Positions 19,828 through 28,868 of a DNA stretch of 39,163 bases are shown piece after piece. The notes below the pieces were generated by a model, which made no database searches, was not told the origin of the DNA, and saw nothing but the letters and a program-made list of their open reading frames with translations. The DNA comes from Bacteroidales bacterium. GTDB taxonomy: Bacteria; Bacteroidota; Bacteroidia; Bacteroidales; UBA932. Each line of letters opens with the position of its first letter. Position 1 is the first letter of the stretch. The position numbers were made by a program, and so were the translations under genes. Location: positions 1 to 39,163 of the forward strand of contig JAFSMS010000106.1 of NCBI GenBank assembly GCA_017447815.1, in the 5' to 3' direction.

Positions 19828-21291
19828 TCAGTAGCCGAAGTGATAGTCGTAATCGGCCCCGCCGGCGCCCACGCGGAAGGTGTGTACCTCACGGGTGGCC
19901 GGTTTTACCGCCACCACGTCGATGCAGAGGCTTTCCTTGTAGTCGAAGAAGGCGTGTTTCTGGCCGGGCATCATCAAATCCGGGCTCACCCAGCCGTATC
20001 CCTGTGATACATAGTAGTTTACGCCATCGGCCACTTCGTGGAAGTTCACGTGGGTGTCTCCGGTGAACAGCCCCACCAGCGTCACTTTGTCCCTGTACGA
20101 AGCCAGGAAATCCATCATCTTGGAGGATTGTTCCTTTTTCACGGGGTTCATCGACACCATGTTCCAGACGCCCAGCGGATGCGGCATCCAGTGCGAAAGA
20201 AGCAGGACATGCCTGTCGGAAGGGGTCTGGTCCAGTACGCCGGAGAGCCAGTCCAACTGCTCGTCGCCATAGGAATAGTAGAATTCTCCCTTGGTGCCGC
20301 TGGATTCGCTGTTCAGGAAGACAATCCGGAAGTTCTTTTCCGGGATGTCATAGTATCCGTAGGTTTTTCCCGGGGTCAGATGCAGGTTTCCGCCGGCTTT
20401 GGCCTCCCAGGGTTTCTGGAAAAAGTCTGACAGGTAGGCCTCCGAGAGCCATTTTCCGGCGCCGCCGTCCCAGTCGTGGTTGCCGGGGGCATAGAGCCAC
20501 ATGCCGTCATATTTGAGCATGCCTTCCTTGATTTTGTCCAGGATAAACCGGGCGTAGGTGGAATCCACCGTGGCGGGATAGGCGTTAAGGCCGATATCGC
20601 CGAGGTTGGCCATGAAGTCGGCCTCGAACATTTGGGCCAGCGTGGCGGCAAAGCCGACATGTTTGTAGGTGAAGTTGCCGGCGGTGTGCACATCGGTGAG
20701 GATGGGGAACACGAGCGTTTCATCGTCCCCCTTCCAGGCCTTGAAGCGTTTCAGGGCTTCCTGTACCTGCGGCTTCACAAACTTCTGATTGTCAGTTAGT
20801 TTGTCTTCCAGAAGGAATTCCTGGTCATTGTACTCCCTTTCCGGAATCGTGGGCGTGGAGTACTTGAAAATGAGCGACTGCCCTTTGTCATTGTCGAAAT
20901 ACTCGATCCGGAGCGCATGGGTGCCCTTGGCAAGGATCCGGGAAGCCTTCTTCTCGATGGGCCCGTGGGCGCCGTCGTTGTCGATAAGGAGTTCTCCGTC
21001 GATGTAGAACCGGCTGCCGTCATCGGTGGTGAGGCGGAAAGAATATTCTTCTTCCTTGTTCACTTTCAGCGGAGCCTCGAACAGGACGCAGAAGTGGTTC
21101 TTGGTGTCGTCCAGGTGCTTCAGGTCCAGGTTGGTCTTGGTTCCCTCCAGGTCGGGTTCTCCCAGGGTGGCGAAATCCGGCAGGAGGCGCTCCGGCCAGT
21201 CGTACCACACCTTGTAACGGACCTCCGGGGTCTTGGCGCAGGCCGCCAGCACGAGCAGGGTGGCGAGGGCGATGAAAAGGTTTCTGTTCAT
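19828..21291 (-). CDS. Lipoprotein with PA14 and calcineurin-like phosphoesterase domains
   Basis: 487 residues. The lipobox is 'LLVLAACAK'. A PA14-type beta-barrel (about 55-165: 'EYSFRLTTDDGSRFYIDGEL', 'GTHALRIEYFDNDKGQSL') precedes a metallophosphoesterase domain. Metal ligands are seen in 'FPILTDVHTAGN', 'MANLGDIG', 'LYAPGNHDWDGG', 'VLLLSHWMPH' and 'FTGDTHVNFH', covering all five family motifs. PA14 domains bind carbohydrate, so a surface enzyme acting on phosphorylated glycan is plausible; the substrate cannot be read from the sequence. It lies 13 bp after GH3 in the same orientation. Confidence 0.9.
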   Translation of the reverse strand: MNRNLFIALATLLVLAACAKTPEVRYKVWYDWPERLLPDFATLGEPDLEGTKTNLDLKHLDDTKNHFCVLFEAPLKVNKEEEYSFRLTTDDGSRFYIDGELLIDNDGAHGPIEKKASRILAKGTHALRIEYFDNDKGQSLIFKYSTPTIPEREYNDQEFLLEDKLTDNQKFVKPQVQEALKRFKAWKGDDETLVFPILTDVHTAGNFTYKHVGFAATLAQMFEADFMANLGDIGLNAYPATVDSTYARFILDKIKEGMLKYDGMWLYAPGNHDWDGGAGKWLSEAYLSDFFQKPWEAKAGGNLHLTPGKTYGYYDIPEKNFRIVFLNSESSGTKGEFYYSYGDEQLDWLSGVLDQTPSDRHVLLLSHWMPHPLGVWNMVSMNPVKKEQSSKMMDFLASYRDKVTLVGLFTGDTHVNFHEVADGVNYYVSQGYGWVSPDLMMPGQKHAFFDYKESLCIDVVAVKPATREVHTFRVGAGGADYDYHFGY

Positions 21292-21304
21292 ATCAACGTG
21301 TGTT

Positions 21305-23602
21305 TTAGTGTTTTTCCGGTTCGCAGGCCCTGTTCACGGGATAATTCCGCGCCCGGCCGATTGTCAGGGGCAGGGAGGCGGCGGGACGGGTGCAGTCGGC
21401 CCCGAAATGGACGCTGTACTTTCCCTTGGCCACTTCCCAGCGGGAAAGGGCTGCGTTGAACGAGGCCAGGTCTTTGAGCGGGAAGGAGAATGTCAGCACT
21501 TGGCTTTCGCCGGGCTGCAGGAGCCCCGTTTTCCCGAAGGCCCTGAGTTCGCGTTCCGGCTTGTCGGAAAAATGGCCGAGCGGGGCGTGGACGTACAGGC
21601 CCACGGCCTCCTTGCCGGCCACGCTGCCCGTATTGGTCACGGTTACGGAGGCGACGATTTGCCCGCCCTGCTGCTTGACGGAAGGCCGGGAATAGGCAAA
21701 GGAAGTGTAACTGAGGCCGAAACCGAAAGGATAGGCGACCTCCTTGCCCCGGGTGAGGAAGTGGCGGTATCCCACATAGATGCCCTCGGTGTAGTCGGTG
21801 TAGGTGAGGTTCTTCGGGTCCAGTCCGCGCCTTTCCGGATGGACGGCGCTCTCGTTGGCCTTGTTGCTGATAAAGTTGTAGGGGAAGTCTTCTGCACCCG
21901 CGATGTCGAAATAATCCACGGGGAAGGTCATCGGCAGCCGGCCCGAAGGGTTTACCTTGCCCGTGAGCACGTCGGCGATGGCGTGGCCGCCCTCCTGGCC
22001 CGGAAGCCAGGCGCAGAGGATGGCGTCCGGCAGGTGGTTCCACGAGGCGGTTTCCACTGCGCCGCAGATGTTGAGCACCACCACCACTTTCTTTCCGGCC
22101 GCCCGGAACACCTCGCAGACGTTCTCCAGCAGGGTGCGCTCGTTTTCCTGCAGCAGGAAATCCTTGTCCAGCACCCGGTCACGGGCCTCGCCGGAGGTGC
22201 GTCCCAGGGTAATCACCGCCACATCGGCCGATTTCTCCGCCTGCTCGATGAGGCTGCGGGTAATCTCCAGTTCTTCTTTTTGGGCCTTGCCCACGTGGAC
22301 GTTCACTTTGTGGTTGAAGGCGACGTCGGCCTCGATGAAGGAGGCATAGCCCCGGTACAGTTGCTCCAGGGTGGGATCCGGGACGAAGCCGGCCTCCTGC
22401 AGGGCGGCGTCCAGCTGGGAGACGTAGGGGCAGCTCACATAGGCCGCTCCGTTTCCTCCCGGGATCAGGCTGTAGGAATGGACGCCGAACAGGGCCACCC
22501 GGGAAGGGGACAGCGGAAGGGTGCCGTCGTTTTTCAGCAGCACCATGCCTTCGCCGGCCATGGAGCGCACCAGGGCGGCATGCGCCTGCAGGTCGGGCTG
22601 CAGCGTCGGCGTAAGGCCCTGATTCCGGAAGGAGGCCGATTTCACCACCAGTTCCAGGACTTTGGTGGCCGCGCGGTCCAAGTCTTCCGGGGACAGGCTG
22701 CCGTCTTCCAGGCTGGCGAGGATGTGCTCAGTCTGTACGGCCATGCCGCCCATGAACAGGTCGCAGCCGGCGTGGAGCTGCAGCGGCGTATTCCGCTTCC
22801 CCGTCCAGTCGGTGACGACGAGCCCTTTGTAGCCGAAGTCCTCGCGCAGGATCCGGGTGAGCAAATCGTGGCTTTCCTGGGTATAAAGGCCGTTGAGGAG
22901 GTTGTACGAGGCCATGACGGTCCACGGCTCCGACTCCCGGAGACAGATTTCAAAGCCCCGGACATACAGTTCCCGCAGGGTGCGGGTGTCCATCCGGGAG
23001 TCTCCGTCCAGGCGGTTGCTCTCCTGGCTGTTGGCCGCAAAATGTTTGGCCGATGTGCCTGCGCCCGTCCGCTGCACGCCGTTGATGAAGGCGGCGGCGA
23101 TGGAACCGCTCAGGAGCGGGTCTTCGGAGAAATACTCGAAGTTTCGGCCGTTCAGGGGGTTGCGAAGCAGGTTCATGCCGGGGGCCAGGATTACGTCGCC
23201 CCCCATGGACAGGGTTTCCTCGCCGATTCCCTCACCAACCTTTTCGGCCACATCCCTGTCCCACGAGGCCGCTGTCAGAAGGCCCGTGGGGAAACTGGTC
23301 GTGAAATGGACCGGTCCCCGGCCGTCGTTCCAATCGGCCTCCAGCCGCACGCCCACCGGGCCGTCCATCATGACGACGGAGGGGATGCCGTACTGCGGGA
23401 AAGGATGCGTGAGGCCGCCCGTTCCCGGAAGCCCCGGGGTATAGCCTTCACACCCGTTGTTGAACCCCACCACAAGGAGCGCCTTTTCCCGGGCGCTCAT
23501 CGCCTTCACCACTTCGGGGATGTTGTTTTCGCTCAGTTTGGGCTGGGCCGCAAGGCTTGCCGTTAGAAACAGACAGGAGAGGAGTAAGGATTTCGTTTTC
23601 AT
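21305..23602 (-). CDS. GH3-family beta-glucosidase-like exported glycosidase
   Basis: 765 residues with a signal peptide (MKTKSLLLSCLFLTASLAAQ) and no lipobox, so probably periplasmic. The GH3 N-domain has 'VVMMDGPVGVRLEADW', 'TSAKHFAANSQESNRLDGDS' (the KHF substrate-binding motif) and the nucleophile Asp in 'GLVVTDWTGKRN' (about residue 264). The C-domain ('MVLLKNDGTLPL', 'AVITLGRTSGEARDR', 'ILCAWLPGQEGGHAIADVLT') and an Fn3-like tail ('VTNTGSVAGKEAVGLYVHAP') complete the usual three-part layout. It removes terminal beta-linked sugars; exact specificity (glucose, xylose) is not readable. It starts 5 bp after the radA stop. Confidence 0.93.
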   Translation of the reverse strand: MKTKSLLLSCLFLTASLAAQPKLSENNIPEVVKAMSAREKALLVVGFNNGCEGYTPGLPGTGGLTHPFPQYGIPSVVMMDGPVGVRLEADWNDGRGPVHFTTSFPTGLLTAASWDRDVAEKVGEGIGEETLSMGGDVILAPGMNLLRNPLNGRNFEYFSEDPLLSGSIAAAFINGVQRTGAGTSAKHFAANSQESNRLDGDSRMDTRTLRELYVRGFEICLRESEPWTVMASYNLLNGLYTQESHDLLTRILREDFGYKGLVVTDWTGKRNTPLQLHAGCDLFMGGMAVQTEHILASLEDGSLSPEDLDRAATKVLELVVKSASFRNQGLTPTLQPDLQAHAALVRSMAGEGMVLLKNDGTLPLSPSRVALFGVHSYSLIPGGNGAAYVSCPYVSQLDAALQEAGFVPDPTLEQLYRGYASFIEADVAFNHKVNVHVGKAQKEELEITRSLIEQAEKSADVAVITLGRTSGEARDRVLDKDFLLQENERTLLENVCEVFRAAGKKVVVVLNICGAVETASWNHLPDAILCAWLPGQEGGHAIADVLTGKVNPSGRLPMTFPVDYFDIAGAEDFPYNFISNKANESAVHPERRGLDPKNLTYTDYTEGIYVGYRHFLTRGKEVAYPFGFGLSYTSFAYSRPSVKQQGGQIVASVTVTNTGSVAGKEAVGLYVHAPLGHFSDKPERELRAFGKTGLLQPGESQVLTFSFPLKDLASFNAALSRWEVAKGKYSVHFGADCTRPAASLPLTIGRARNYPVNRACEPEKH

Positions 23603-23607
23603 ATCGC

Positions 23608-24978
23608 TTATTTGAACAGGGCCCGTACCAGGGCGGGAATGTCGGCCACTTTTACGATTTCGATGCCTTCCGGCTTTTGGTCAAAATGGGTGTAGGAACT
23701 CACGAAAATGCGCCGGAAGCCCACGCGGGCGGCTTCCACGGCGCGGCGGGCGGCCTGGGAAACGGGCCGGATTTCGCCGCTGAGGCCCACTTCGCCGGCG
23801 AAACACACGTCGGAGGGGATGGGGTAGTCGAAGTTGGAGGAGAGGACGGCGCAGATGACGGCGAGGTCGCAGGCGGGGTCGGTGATGCGCAGGCCGCCGG
23901 CCATGTTCAGAAAAACGTCCTTCTGCCCCAACTTGAAGCCGGCCCGGCGTTCCAGCACGGCCAGCAGCATGTTCAGGCGGCGCACGTCGAAGCCCGTCGC
24001 GCTGCGTTGGGCGGTGCCGTAAACGGCACTGGAGACCAGCGCCTGCACCTCGAACAGGAAAGGCCGGTTGCCGTCCAGCATGGCGCTGATGGCCGTGCCG
24101 CTGAGGCCTTCCTCGTGCATGGGGATGAGCATTTCCGAAGGGTTGGCCACCTCGCGGAGGCCGGTGCCCGTCATTTCGAAGACGGCCAGTTCGGAGGTGG
24201 AGCCGAAACGGTTCTTGATGCTGCGGAGCACCCGGTAGGCGCCCCGGTTTTCCCCTTCGAACTGCAGCACCACATCCACGATGTGCTCCAGAATCTTGGG
24301 CCCCGCGATGGTGCCCTCCTTGGTGATATGGCCGATAAGGATGACCGGAATGCCGGTACTTTTGGCAAAACGGAGCAGTTGCGCGGCCACTTCCTTGATT
24401 TGGCTCACGCTGCCGGCGGTGGAGTCCACATGCTGGCAGTACATGGTCTGGACCGAGTCCACGATCATCAGGTCCGGGGCCGATTCTTCCGCCTGCCGAA
24501 GGATTTCGCCCATGTCCGTTTCGCTGTAGATGAGGATGCCGGAGGCGTCTCCGCCCAGGCGGTCGGCCCGCATTTTCACCTGCTTGACGCTTTCTTCGCC
24601 GGTGACATAGAGGGTTCTGAGGCCGGGCAGTTGCAGCGGCAGTTGCAGGGAAAGGGTACTTTTGCCGATGCCGGGTTCGCCGCCCATCAGCACCAGCGAC
24701 CCTTTTACGATGCCGCCGCCCAGGAGGCGGTCCACCTCGGCGCTGCCCAGGGACAGGCGGTCCTCCCGGGTGGTGGACACGTCTTTCAGGGCCTGCGGCT
24801 TCCGGGACCCGCCGGGCACCGTCATCGCCGCGGCCTTGCTGCCGCCGGTCACCACTTCCTTCTCCACCATGGTGTTCCACTCCCCGCAAGCGGGGCATCG
24901 GCCCATCCATTTGGAGTATTCATTGCCGCAGTGGGAACAGAACCACACGGACTTGGTTTTCTTCACAGTCGTTGCCAT
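23608..24978 (-). CDS. radA: DNA repair protein RadA
   Basis: 456 residues, standard length. The zinc finger (Cys14, Cys17, Cys28, Cys31) is followed by a RecA-like core with Walker A 'MGGEPGIGKST' (about 99-108) and Walker B in 'LMIVDSVQTM'. The RadA signature 'KNRFGSTSEL' comes next, and the Lon-type C-domain ends 'PALVRALFK'. RadA drives branch migration in recombination. The ATG at 24978 lies 7 nt after a TATTTTTG box (24986-24993), so the mRNA may be almost leaderless. The longer upstream frame reads through the promoter. A second, closely similar radA lies at the right end of the window. Confidence 0.97.
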   Translation of the reverse strand: MATTVKKTKSVWFCSHCGNEYSKWMGRCPACGEWNTMVEKEVVTGGSKAAAMTVPGGSRKPQALKDVSTTREDRLSLGSAEVDRLLGGGIVKGSLVLMGGEPGIGKSTLSLQLPLQLPGLRTLYVTGEESVKQVKMRADRLGGDASGILIYSETDMGEILRQAEESAPDLMIVDSVQTMYCQHVDSTAGSVSQIKEVAAQLLRFAKSTGIPVILIGHITKEGTIAGPKILEHIVDVVLQFEGENRGAYRVLRSIKNRFGSTSELAVFEMTGTGLREVANPSEMLIPMHEEGLSGTAISAMLDGNRPFLFEVQALVSSAVYGTAQRSATGFDVRRLNMLLAVLERRAGFKLGQKDVFLNMAGGLRITDPACDLAVICAVLSSNFDYPIPSDVCFAGEVGLSGEIRPVSQAARRAVEAARVGFRRIFVSSYTHFDQKPEGIEIVKVADIPALVRALFK

Positions 24979-24985
24979 AACATCA

Positions 24986-24993
24986 CAAAAATA
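24986..24993 (-). promoter_or_regulatory. Promoter -7 box of radA
   Basis: TATTTTTG on the minus strand, 7 nt upstream of the radA start. It faces away from the thioredoxin gene, making a divergent 59-bp promoter region. Confidence 0.6.
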
Positions 24994-25037
24994 GCGATAT
25001 TTTTTGAGAATTCGGGGAAATCCCTTACTTTTACGGC

Positions 25038-25556
25038 ATGATGAAACGAATGCTTTTACTCTCCATGGCCCTGCTGGCAAGTCTGGGCCTTTTCGCCCAG
25101 AACGTGGCGGAAGAAGACCCCGATCTCCAGTATGCCGCCACCCTCCTGAAACCCGGCACGCCCGCTCCGGATTTCACCCTGCAAGACGTGAACGGAAAGC
25201 CCGTGAGCATCAAGGATTTCCTGGGAAAGAAAGTGGTGCTGGTGTTCTGGGCTTCCTGGTGCCCCGACTGCCGCGAAGAGATTCCCCTCCTCAAAAAAAT
25301 GCAGTCCAAGGCCGATCCTGACAAGGTCGCCTTCGTCTCCATCTCCTTCGACCGACGGGAAGAAACCTGGAAGAACTTCGTGCGGGAAAACCAGTTGGGC
25401 GGCGTCCAGTTGTTTGACGCGGCCGGCAAGAAAGACTCCACCGTGGGCACCGACTACGGCGTGAAATGGATTCCCGCCCTCTATCTCATCGACGAGAAAG
25501 GCCGGGTGGAACTGGCCACCGTCGTGGCCCGGAAAGTGGCCGATGCGCTGGATTAA
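25038..25556 (+). CDS. Exported thioredoxin-like (TlpA/ResA type) protein
   Basis: 172 residues. A signal peptide (MMKRMLLLSMALLASLGLFA) is followed by the redox domain 'KPGTPAPDFTLQDVNGKPVS', active-site Cys75-Pro-Asp-Cys78 in 'VFWASWCPDCREEIP' and the cis-Pro loop 'GVKWIPALYLIDEKG'. It probably reduces disulphides in the periplasm, for example for cytochrome c assembly or protein repair. The start may be Met1 or Met2 (25041). A TACTTTTA box lies at 25026-25033, so the leader is only 4-7 nt. It overlaps the end of ispF by 4 bp tail to tail. Confidence 0.93.
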   Translation: MMKRMLLLSMALLASLGLFAQNVAEEDPDLQYAATLLKPGTPAPDFTLQDVNGKPVSIKDFLGKKVVLVFWASWCPDCREEIPLLKKMQSKADPDKVAFVSISFDRREETWKNFVRENQLGGVQLFDAAGKKDSTVGTDYGVKWIPALYLIDEKGRVELATVVARKVADALD

Positions 25557-26029
25557 CCCAGGATCAGGGCCGTCGCCCACACCTGGCAGCCTTCACAGCG
25601 GCCCACGAAGCCCAGGTGCTCAGTGGTAGTGGCTTTTACGGAAACACGGTCTTCGCCCACGCACAGGATGCCGGCGAGGACCTTTCTCATTTCGGCAATG
25701 TGCGGGGCCAGTTTGGGCTTTTGCAGGGCGATGGTGATGTCGGCGTTTCCCACATGGTAGCCCTTTTCGTGAACGAGGGCCACCACTTTTTCCAGCAGCA
25801 GTTTGCTGTCAACCCCCTTCCACTCGTCGGAAGTGTCCGGAAACAGATGGCCGATGTCTCCCATCGCCAGGCAGCCCAGCAGGGCGTCGCAGAGTGCGTG
25901 GATGGCCACATCTCCGTCCGAATGGGCTACGAAGCCGGTCTCCGAAGGAATGCGCACGCCGCCCAGCCACATGGGCAGTCCGGGCGAGAGGGCGTGCACG
26001 TCATAACCATTTCCGATTCGAATATCCAT
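25553..26029 (-). CDS. ispF: 2-C-methyl-D-erythritol 2,4-cyclodiphosphate synthase IspF
   Basis: 158 residues, standard size, from MDIRIGNGYDVHALSPG. It converts CDP-ME 2-phosphate to MEcPP in the non-mevalonate isoprenoid pathway. Metal ligands are Asp10, His12 and His44; the 'FVAHSDGDVAIHALCDALLG' and 'KATTTEHLGFVGRCEG' signatures (substrate and trimer contacts) are intact. The ATG at 26029 is chosen because the promoter box TATCTTTG lies 17 nt upstream; the longer opening to 26407 crosses it and the divergent gene. No ispD is adjacent. Confidence 0.97.
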   Translation of the reverse strand: MDIRIGNGYDVHALSPGLPMWLGGVRIPSETGFVAHSDGDVAIHALCDALLGCLAMGDIGHLFPDTSDEWKGVDSKLLLEKVVALVHEKGYHVGNADITIALQKPKLAPHIAEMRKVLAGILCVGEDRVSVKATTTEHLGFVGRCEGCQVWATALILG

Positions 26030-26046
26030 GTTTGACACGATTTTTG

Positions 26047-26054
26047 CAAAGATA
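26047..26054 (-). promoter_or_regulatory. Promoter -7 box of ispF
   Basis: TATCTTTG on the minus strand at about 26047-26054, 17 nt upstream of the ispF start, within the 42-bp gap to the divergent DUF1232 gene. Confidence 0.7.
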
Positions 26055-26071
26055 CCAAAAAAACACTGAAC

Positions 26072-26464
26072 ATGGACAATATGCTTTCCTCGGATAATCT
26101 TCCGAAATTCCAGAAACATTTTTCGGACGATTCTTTTTGGAAAAAGATTCAGAAACTGGCCAAAAAGGCAGGCGCCAAAACCGTCTATTATGCTTTGGTG
26201 TTGTATTATACCCTCATAGACCCCGCGACGCCCACCAAGTACAAGGCGGTCATCGGCGGAGCCCTGGGCTATCTGATCCTCCCGGCCGACCTCATTCCCG
26301 ACCTGATTCCCGCCGCCGGCCTGGCCGACGACTGGGGCGCCCTCCTCGCCGCCGTCATGTATGTCCTCACGGCCATCACCCCCTCCATAAAAGAAAAGGC
26401 CAAACATCAGTTGACAAACTGGTTCGGCCCTGTTTCTGAGGAAGATTTCGGAGATCTGGGTTAG
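26072..26464 (+). CDS. DUF1232 (YkvA-like) membrane protein
   Basis: 130 residues. The signature 'VIGGALGYLILPADLIPDLI' followed by 'PAAGLADDWGALLAAVMYVL' (Pro-x-Asp-x-Ile-Pro-Asp, then Gly-x-x-Asp-Asp) is the DUF1232 core with two membrane helices. The N-terminal 65 residues are helical and basic. The role is unknown; members have been linked to envelope homeostasis. The start is near the ispF promoter and the two genes are divergent. It ends 12 bp before the convergent DUF2490 gene. Confidence 0.9.
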   Translation: MDNMLSSDNLPKFQKHFSDDSFWKKIQKLAKKAGAKTVYYALVLYYTLIDPATPTKYKAVIGGALGYLILPADLIPDLIPAAGLADDWGALLAAVMYVLTAITPSIKEKAKHQLTNWFGPVSEEDFGDLG

Positions 26465-26476
26465 CGCTGCTGCGGT

Positions 26477-27289
26477 TCAGAAGTTGAAGACGTAGCCGAC
26501 GCCCAGGCTTATGCGGAAGAATTCATTGTAGGAGGCGCTGAACAGGCGGGTTCCCGCCTTGTTGGTGTCAATCTCATACTCGGAGACATAGTCCAGCAGC
26601 ACATACGGGGTGATCACATGCTGTTTGGTGATTTTCCAGTCCAGGCCCAATTCTCCGCGGTAGCGGTTGTTGTACACGTGCGTGTATCCGGTGGGCGTGT
26701 AGGCAAAATAGGTGGTTCCGTCCTTTTTGGTCTGCTGGCTGCCGGAGGTGTAGCCCCAGGGGTCGTTGAGGGCGGTGCGCACCTCAAATTGAGCATAGGG
26801 CTGCACGGCCCGCCATCCCTTGTATTTGACGCCGAGGCGGCTCTTCAGGGCCAGGGCATTGCGCGGGTTCTGATAGACGTTCATGTCGGCATCCCCGTTG
26901 TGGGTGAGTTGCAGGCGCTCCTTGAGGGAAAACTGGAAATACCCCAGATCGACACTGCCCCGGATATCGGCGAAAAAACGATGCTTGGGGGCCCAGAAAC
27001 CGCTGTACAGCGTTCCGTCGTCCAGTTCCTTGTCCACCTTGAAGGGGTTGATGAGGGTGTACCCTACGCCCAGTTTGAGAAACTTGACGGGCTTGTAGGT
27101 GAGCCCCAGCGTGGTGCGGAGGCTTCCGAGGGAAGAGAAACTGTCGGCGGTCCGCACCTCTTCCCCGGCCGTCACATGGAATCCTTTGGCAATTTTGTAA
27201 TCGGCCTCCACCGAGGCGCGTCCGGCGAAGGTCTGGGCCTGTGCCGCCATCGGCAGCAGCAGGGCCATCACAAGAAACATCCTTTTCAT
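26477..27289 (-). CDS. DUF2490-type outer-membrane beta-barrel protein
   Basis: 270 residues with a signal peptide (MKRMFLVMALLLPMAAQAQ). It shows alternating beta strands ('FHVTAGEEVRTADSFSSLG', 'KFLKLGVGYTLINPF', 'FADIRGSVDLGYFQFSLKER', 'GELGLDWKITKQHVITPYVL') and ends with the terminal aromatic residue typical of outer-membrane barrels ('ISLGVGYVFNF'). DUF2490 proteins are small barrels of unknown function. Its start overlaps the stop of the DUF4956 gene by 4 bp, placing it last in the polysaccharide-related operon. Confidence 0.87.
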   Translation of the reverse strand: MKRMFLVMALLLPMAAQAQTFAGRASVEADYKIAKGFHVTAGEEVRTADSFSSLGSLRTTLGLTYKPVKFLKLGVGYTLINPFKVDKELDDGTLYSGFWAPKHRFFADIRGSVDLGYFQFSLKERLQLTHNGDADMNVYQNPRNALALKSRLGVKYKGWRAVQPYAQFEVRTALNDPWGYTSGSQQTKKDGTTYFAYTPTGYTHVYNNRYRGELGLDWKITKQHVITPYVLLDYVSEYEIDTNKAGTRLFSASYNEFFRISLGVGYVFNF

Positions 27290-28074
27290 GCTACATAGTC
27301 TTTGGCCCGGGTGAGGGTGTTCACGGAATTGCTTTCCCCCTTGGGCAGGTTATAGTACACTTTGATAAAGGCCGAATCCTTCAGGAAATCCACATGGCCG
27401 ATTTCCACGTTCTCCACTTTCACGCCGATGCGTTTTTCGAGGTCGGCGATGAGTTCGGCCCGTTTTTCCGGGACGATGAGTTCGATGCGGTCGTACAGCA
27501 CCAGTTTGGTGGTGGTGTGCCGGACGAGGCTTTCGCTCTCCAGGATCCAGATGAGGACGATGATCAGCAGGTTCACCAGGGCCATCACTCCCACGCTGCC
27601 CCAACTGAGGGTGTAGTGCGGAGCGGTGCTCACATCCACCAGGTGATACACCGGGGCCAGGCCGTTGGCGGCCGCCAGGGCGATGATCACGAAGAGGTAG
27701 GTCATCTCGCGGATGGGAACCGTCTCGGTGCGGTAGCGGATGACCCCGAAAATGGCGAACAGGCCCAGCGTAAGGCCCACACCCACTTCCACGTTCCCCA
27801 TGATATAGAGCAGGATGAGCATGGCCGACGAGAACACCATGAAGGTGAAGTAGTAGTCGCGGCGTTTGCTCTTTCTGTAATAGAAGAAGTGCACCAGGAT
27901 CCAGCACACCACCAGGTTCAGGATAAAGCGGATTCCCAGTTCGGACACTTTCTGGGCGGTAGTCATCATGGCGTCCGTGATGGTTTGCACGTCCATCAGG
28001 GCTTCTTCTTCCAAGTCTCCGAAGGCGGCGAGGTCCGTGTCTTGGACAAAACGGAATAAGTGGTCGATAATCAT
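27286..28074 (-). CDS. DUF4956 membrane protein
   Basis: 262 residues. About four membrane helices (residues 45-62, 68-88, 90-130, 150-172) contain the DUF4956 hallmark 'GLFAIFGVIRYRTETVPIRE' followed by 'MTYLFVIIALAAANGLAPVY'. A cytoplasmic C-terminal domain ('ELIADLEKRIGVKVENVEI') follows. DUF4956 genes nearly always sit next to VTC-domain (polyphosphate-polymerase-like) genes, as here, where the two overlap by 4 bp. This suggests a joint membrane complex making or transferring a phosphate-containing polymer. The enzymatic role is inferred only. Confidence 0.92.
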   Translation of the reverse strand: MIIDHLFRFVQDTDLAAFGDLEEEALMDVQTITDAMMTTAQKVSELGIRFILNLVVCWILVHFFYYRKSKRRDYYFTFMVFSSAMLILLYIMGNVEVGVGLTLGLFAIFGVIRYRTETVPIREMTYLFVIIALAAANGLAPVYHLVDVSTAPHYTLSWGSVGVMALVNLLIIVLIWILESESLVRHTTTKLVLYDRIELIVPEKRAELIADLEKRIGVKVENVEIGHVDFLKDSAFIKVYYNLPKGESNSVNTLTRAKDYVA

Positions 28075-28868
28075 ATTGTTACAAGTTTTTTTCCAATGGT
28101 TTTTTCGATGGTTCTGACTTTTATCTTAAAGCGGCCGGTCTTGGCCAGCGGGTCGGTAAGGGTGAGGGCGATGCAGTATTTGCTCACGCGGAGAGGCTTC
28201 ACCCGAAGGTCCAGGAGGATGTTTTTCATCTGGCTGGCCGCCCGGCCGTCCTGCTTGAGTTCGATGATGACGGCATCCTGTAGGGACGTCTCTTTTCCGC
28301 TGCGGAAGTTCTTGAAACACAGCCGCGTGTCAATGGTAAGCCGCTCGGTGAGGGCCGGGTTCACCAGGGTGATGCGGTGAAACAGGGTTTCCACGGCGGG
28401 GAAAAGGTCCCCGGCCCGGAACCAGGAGTGCGACGCCAGGTATTCGCAGGCCGGGGCATCGGCCTGGAAGTCCATCAGTTCCGTCACGGGGATGGCGATG
28501 CGTTTTTTCTTGGTGCGCCCCTTGTTGTTTTTCCGCTTGATTTCCAGGAACGTGGTTCCGGAATTCACATAACTGCGCGTCCTCACTTTCTGGCGTACCA
28601 GCCGGCGGTTGTGATGGTCGTAGAACATCTTGAGGCCGGCCGTGTCAAAATAGACGGAGTCGTAGGGGCTGATGCGCATGTCCTCCGTTACCAGCACCCG
28701 GTAGCCGGCTGCCGCCGCGGCCGAAAGAATGCGCAGCAGCATGGCTTCCGTGGTGAGGTACTTGGAGTCGATGCGGTTCATCAGTTTGATGGAATCCATC
28801 TCCGGGAGCGTGATGGGCCGCAGGGCCTGCAAGGGCTCGACAAAAGAGATATGCTTATTCTCCTCCAT
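28071..28868 (-). CDS. VTC-domain (polyphosphate polymerase-like) protein
   Basis: 265 residues covering one VTC tunnel domain. Key features are 'LMNRIDSKYLTT' (basic start of the tunnel), 'YDSVYFDTAGLKMFYDHHNR', 'RQKVRTRSYVNSGTTFLEIK' and 'RKNNKGRTKKKRIAI' (Arg/Lys walls), 'VNPALTERLTIDTRLCF' and 'QDAVIIELKQDGRA' (metal-binding Glu). The eukaryotic relative VTC4 polymerises polyphosphate from ATP; bacterial members associated with DUF4956 and CotH-type genes may act on other substrates. It overlaps the DUF4956 gene by 4 bp and the small exported protein by 14 bp. Confidence 0.92.
   Translation of the reverse strand: MEENKHISFVEPLQALRPITLPEMDSIKLMNRIDSKYLTTEAMLLRILSAAAAAGYRVLVTEDMRISPYDSVYFDTAGLKMFYDHHNRRLVRQKVRTRSYVNSGTTFLEIKRKNNKGRTKKKRIAIPVTELMDFQADAPACEYLASHSWFRAGDLFPAVETLFHRITLVNPALTERLTIDTRLCFKNFRSGKETSLQDAVIIELKQDGRAASQMKNILLDLRVKPLRVSKYCIALTLTDPLAKTGRFKIKVRTIEKTIGKKLVTI

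Noticed and set aside
21233-25041. Long plus-strand open frames opposite GH3 and radA
   Set aside because: Shadows of the certain minus-strand genes; rich in Gly, Val, His and Arg, with no signal peptide or domain.
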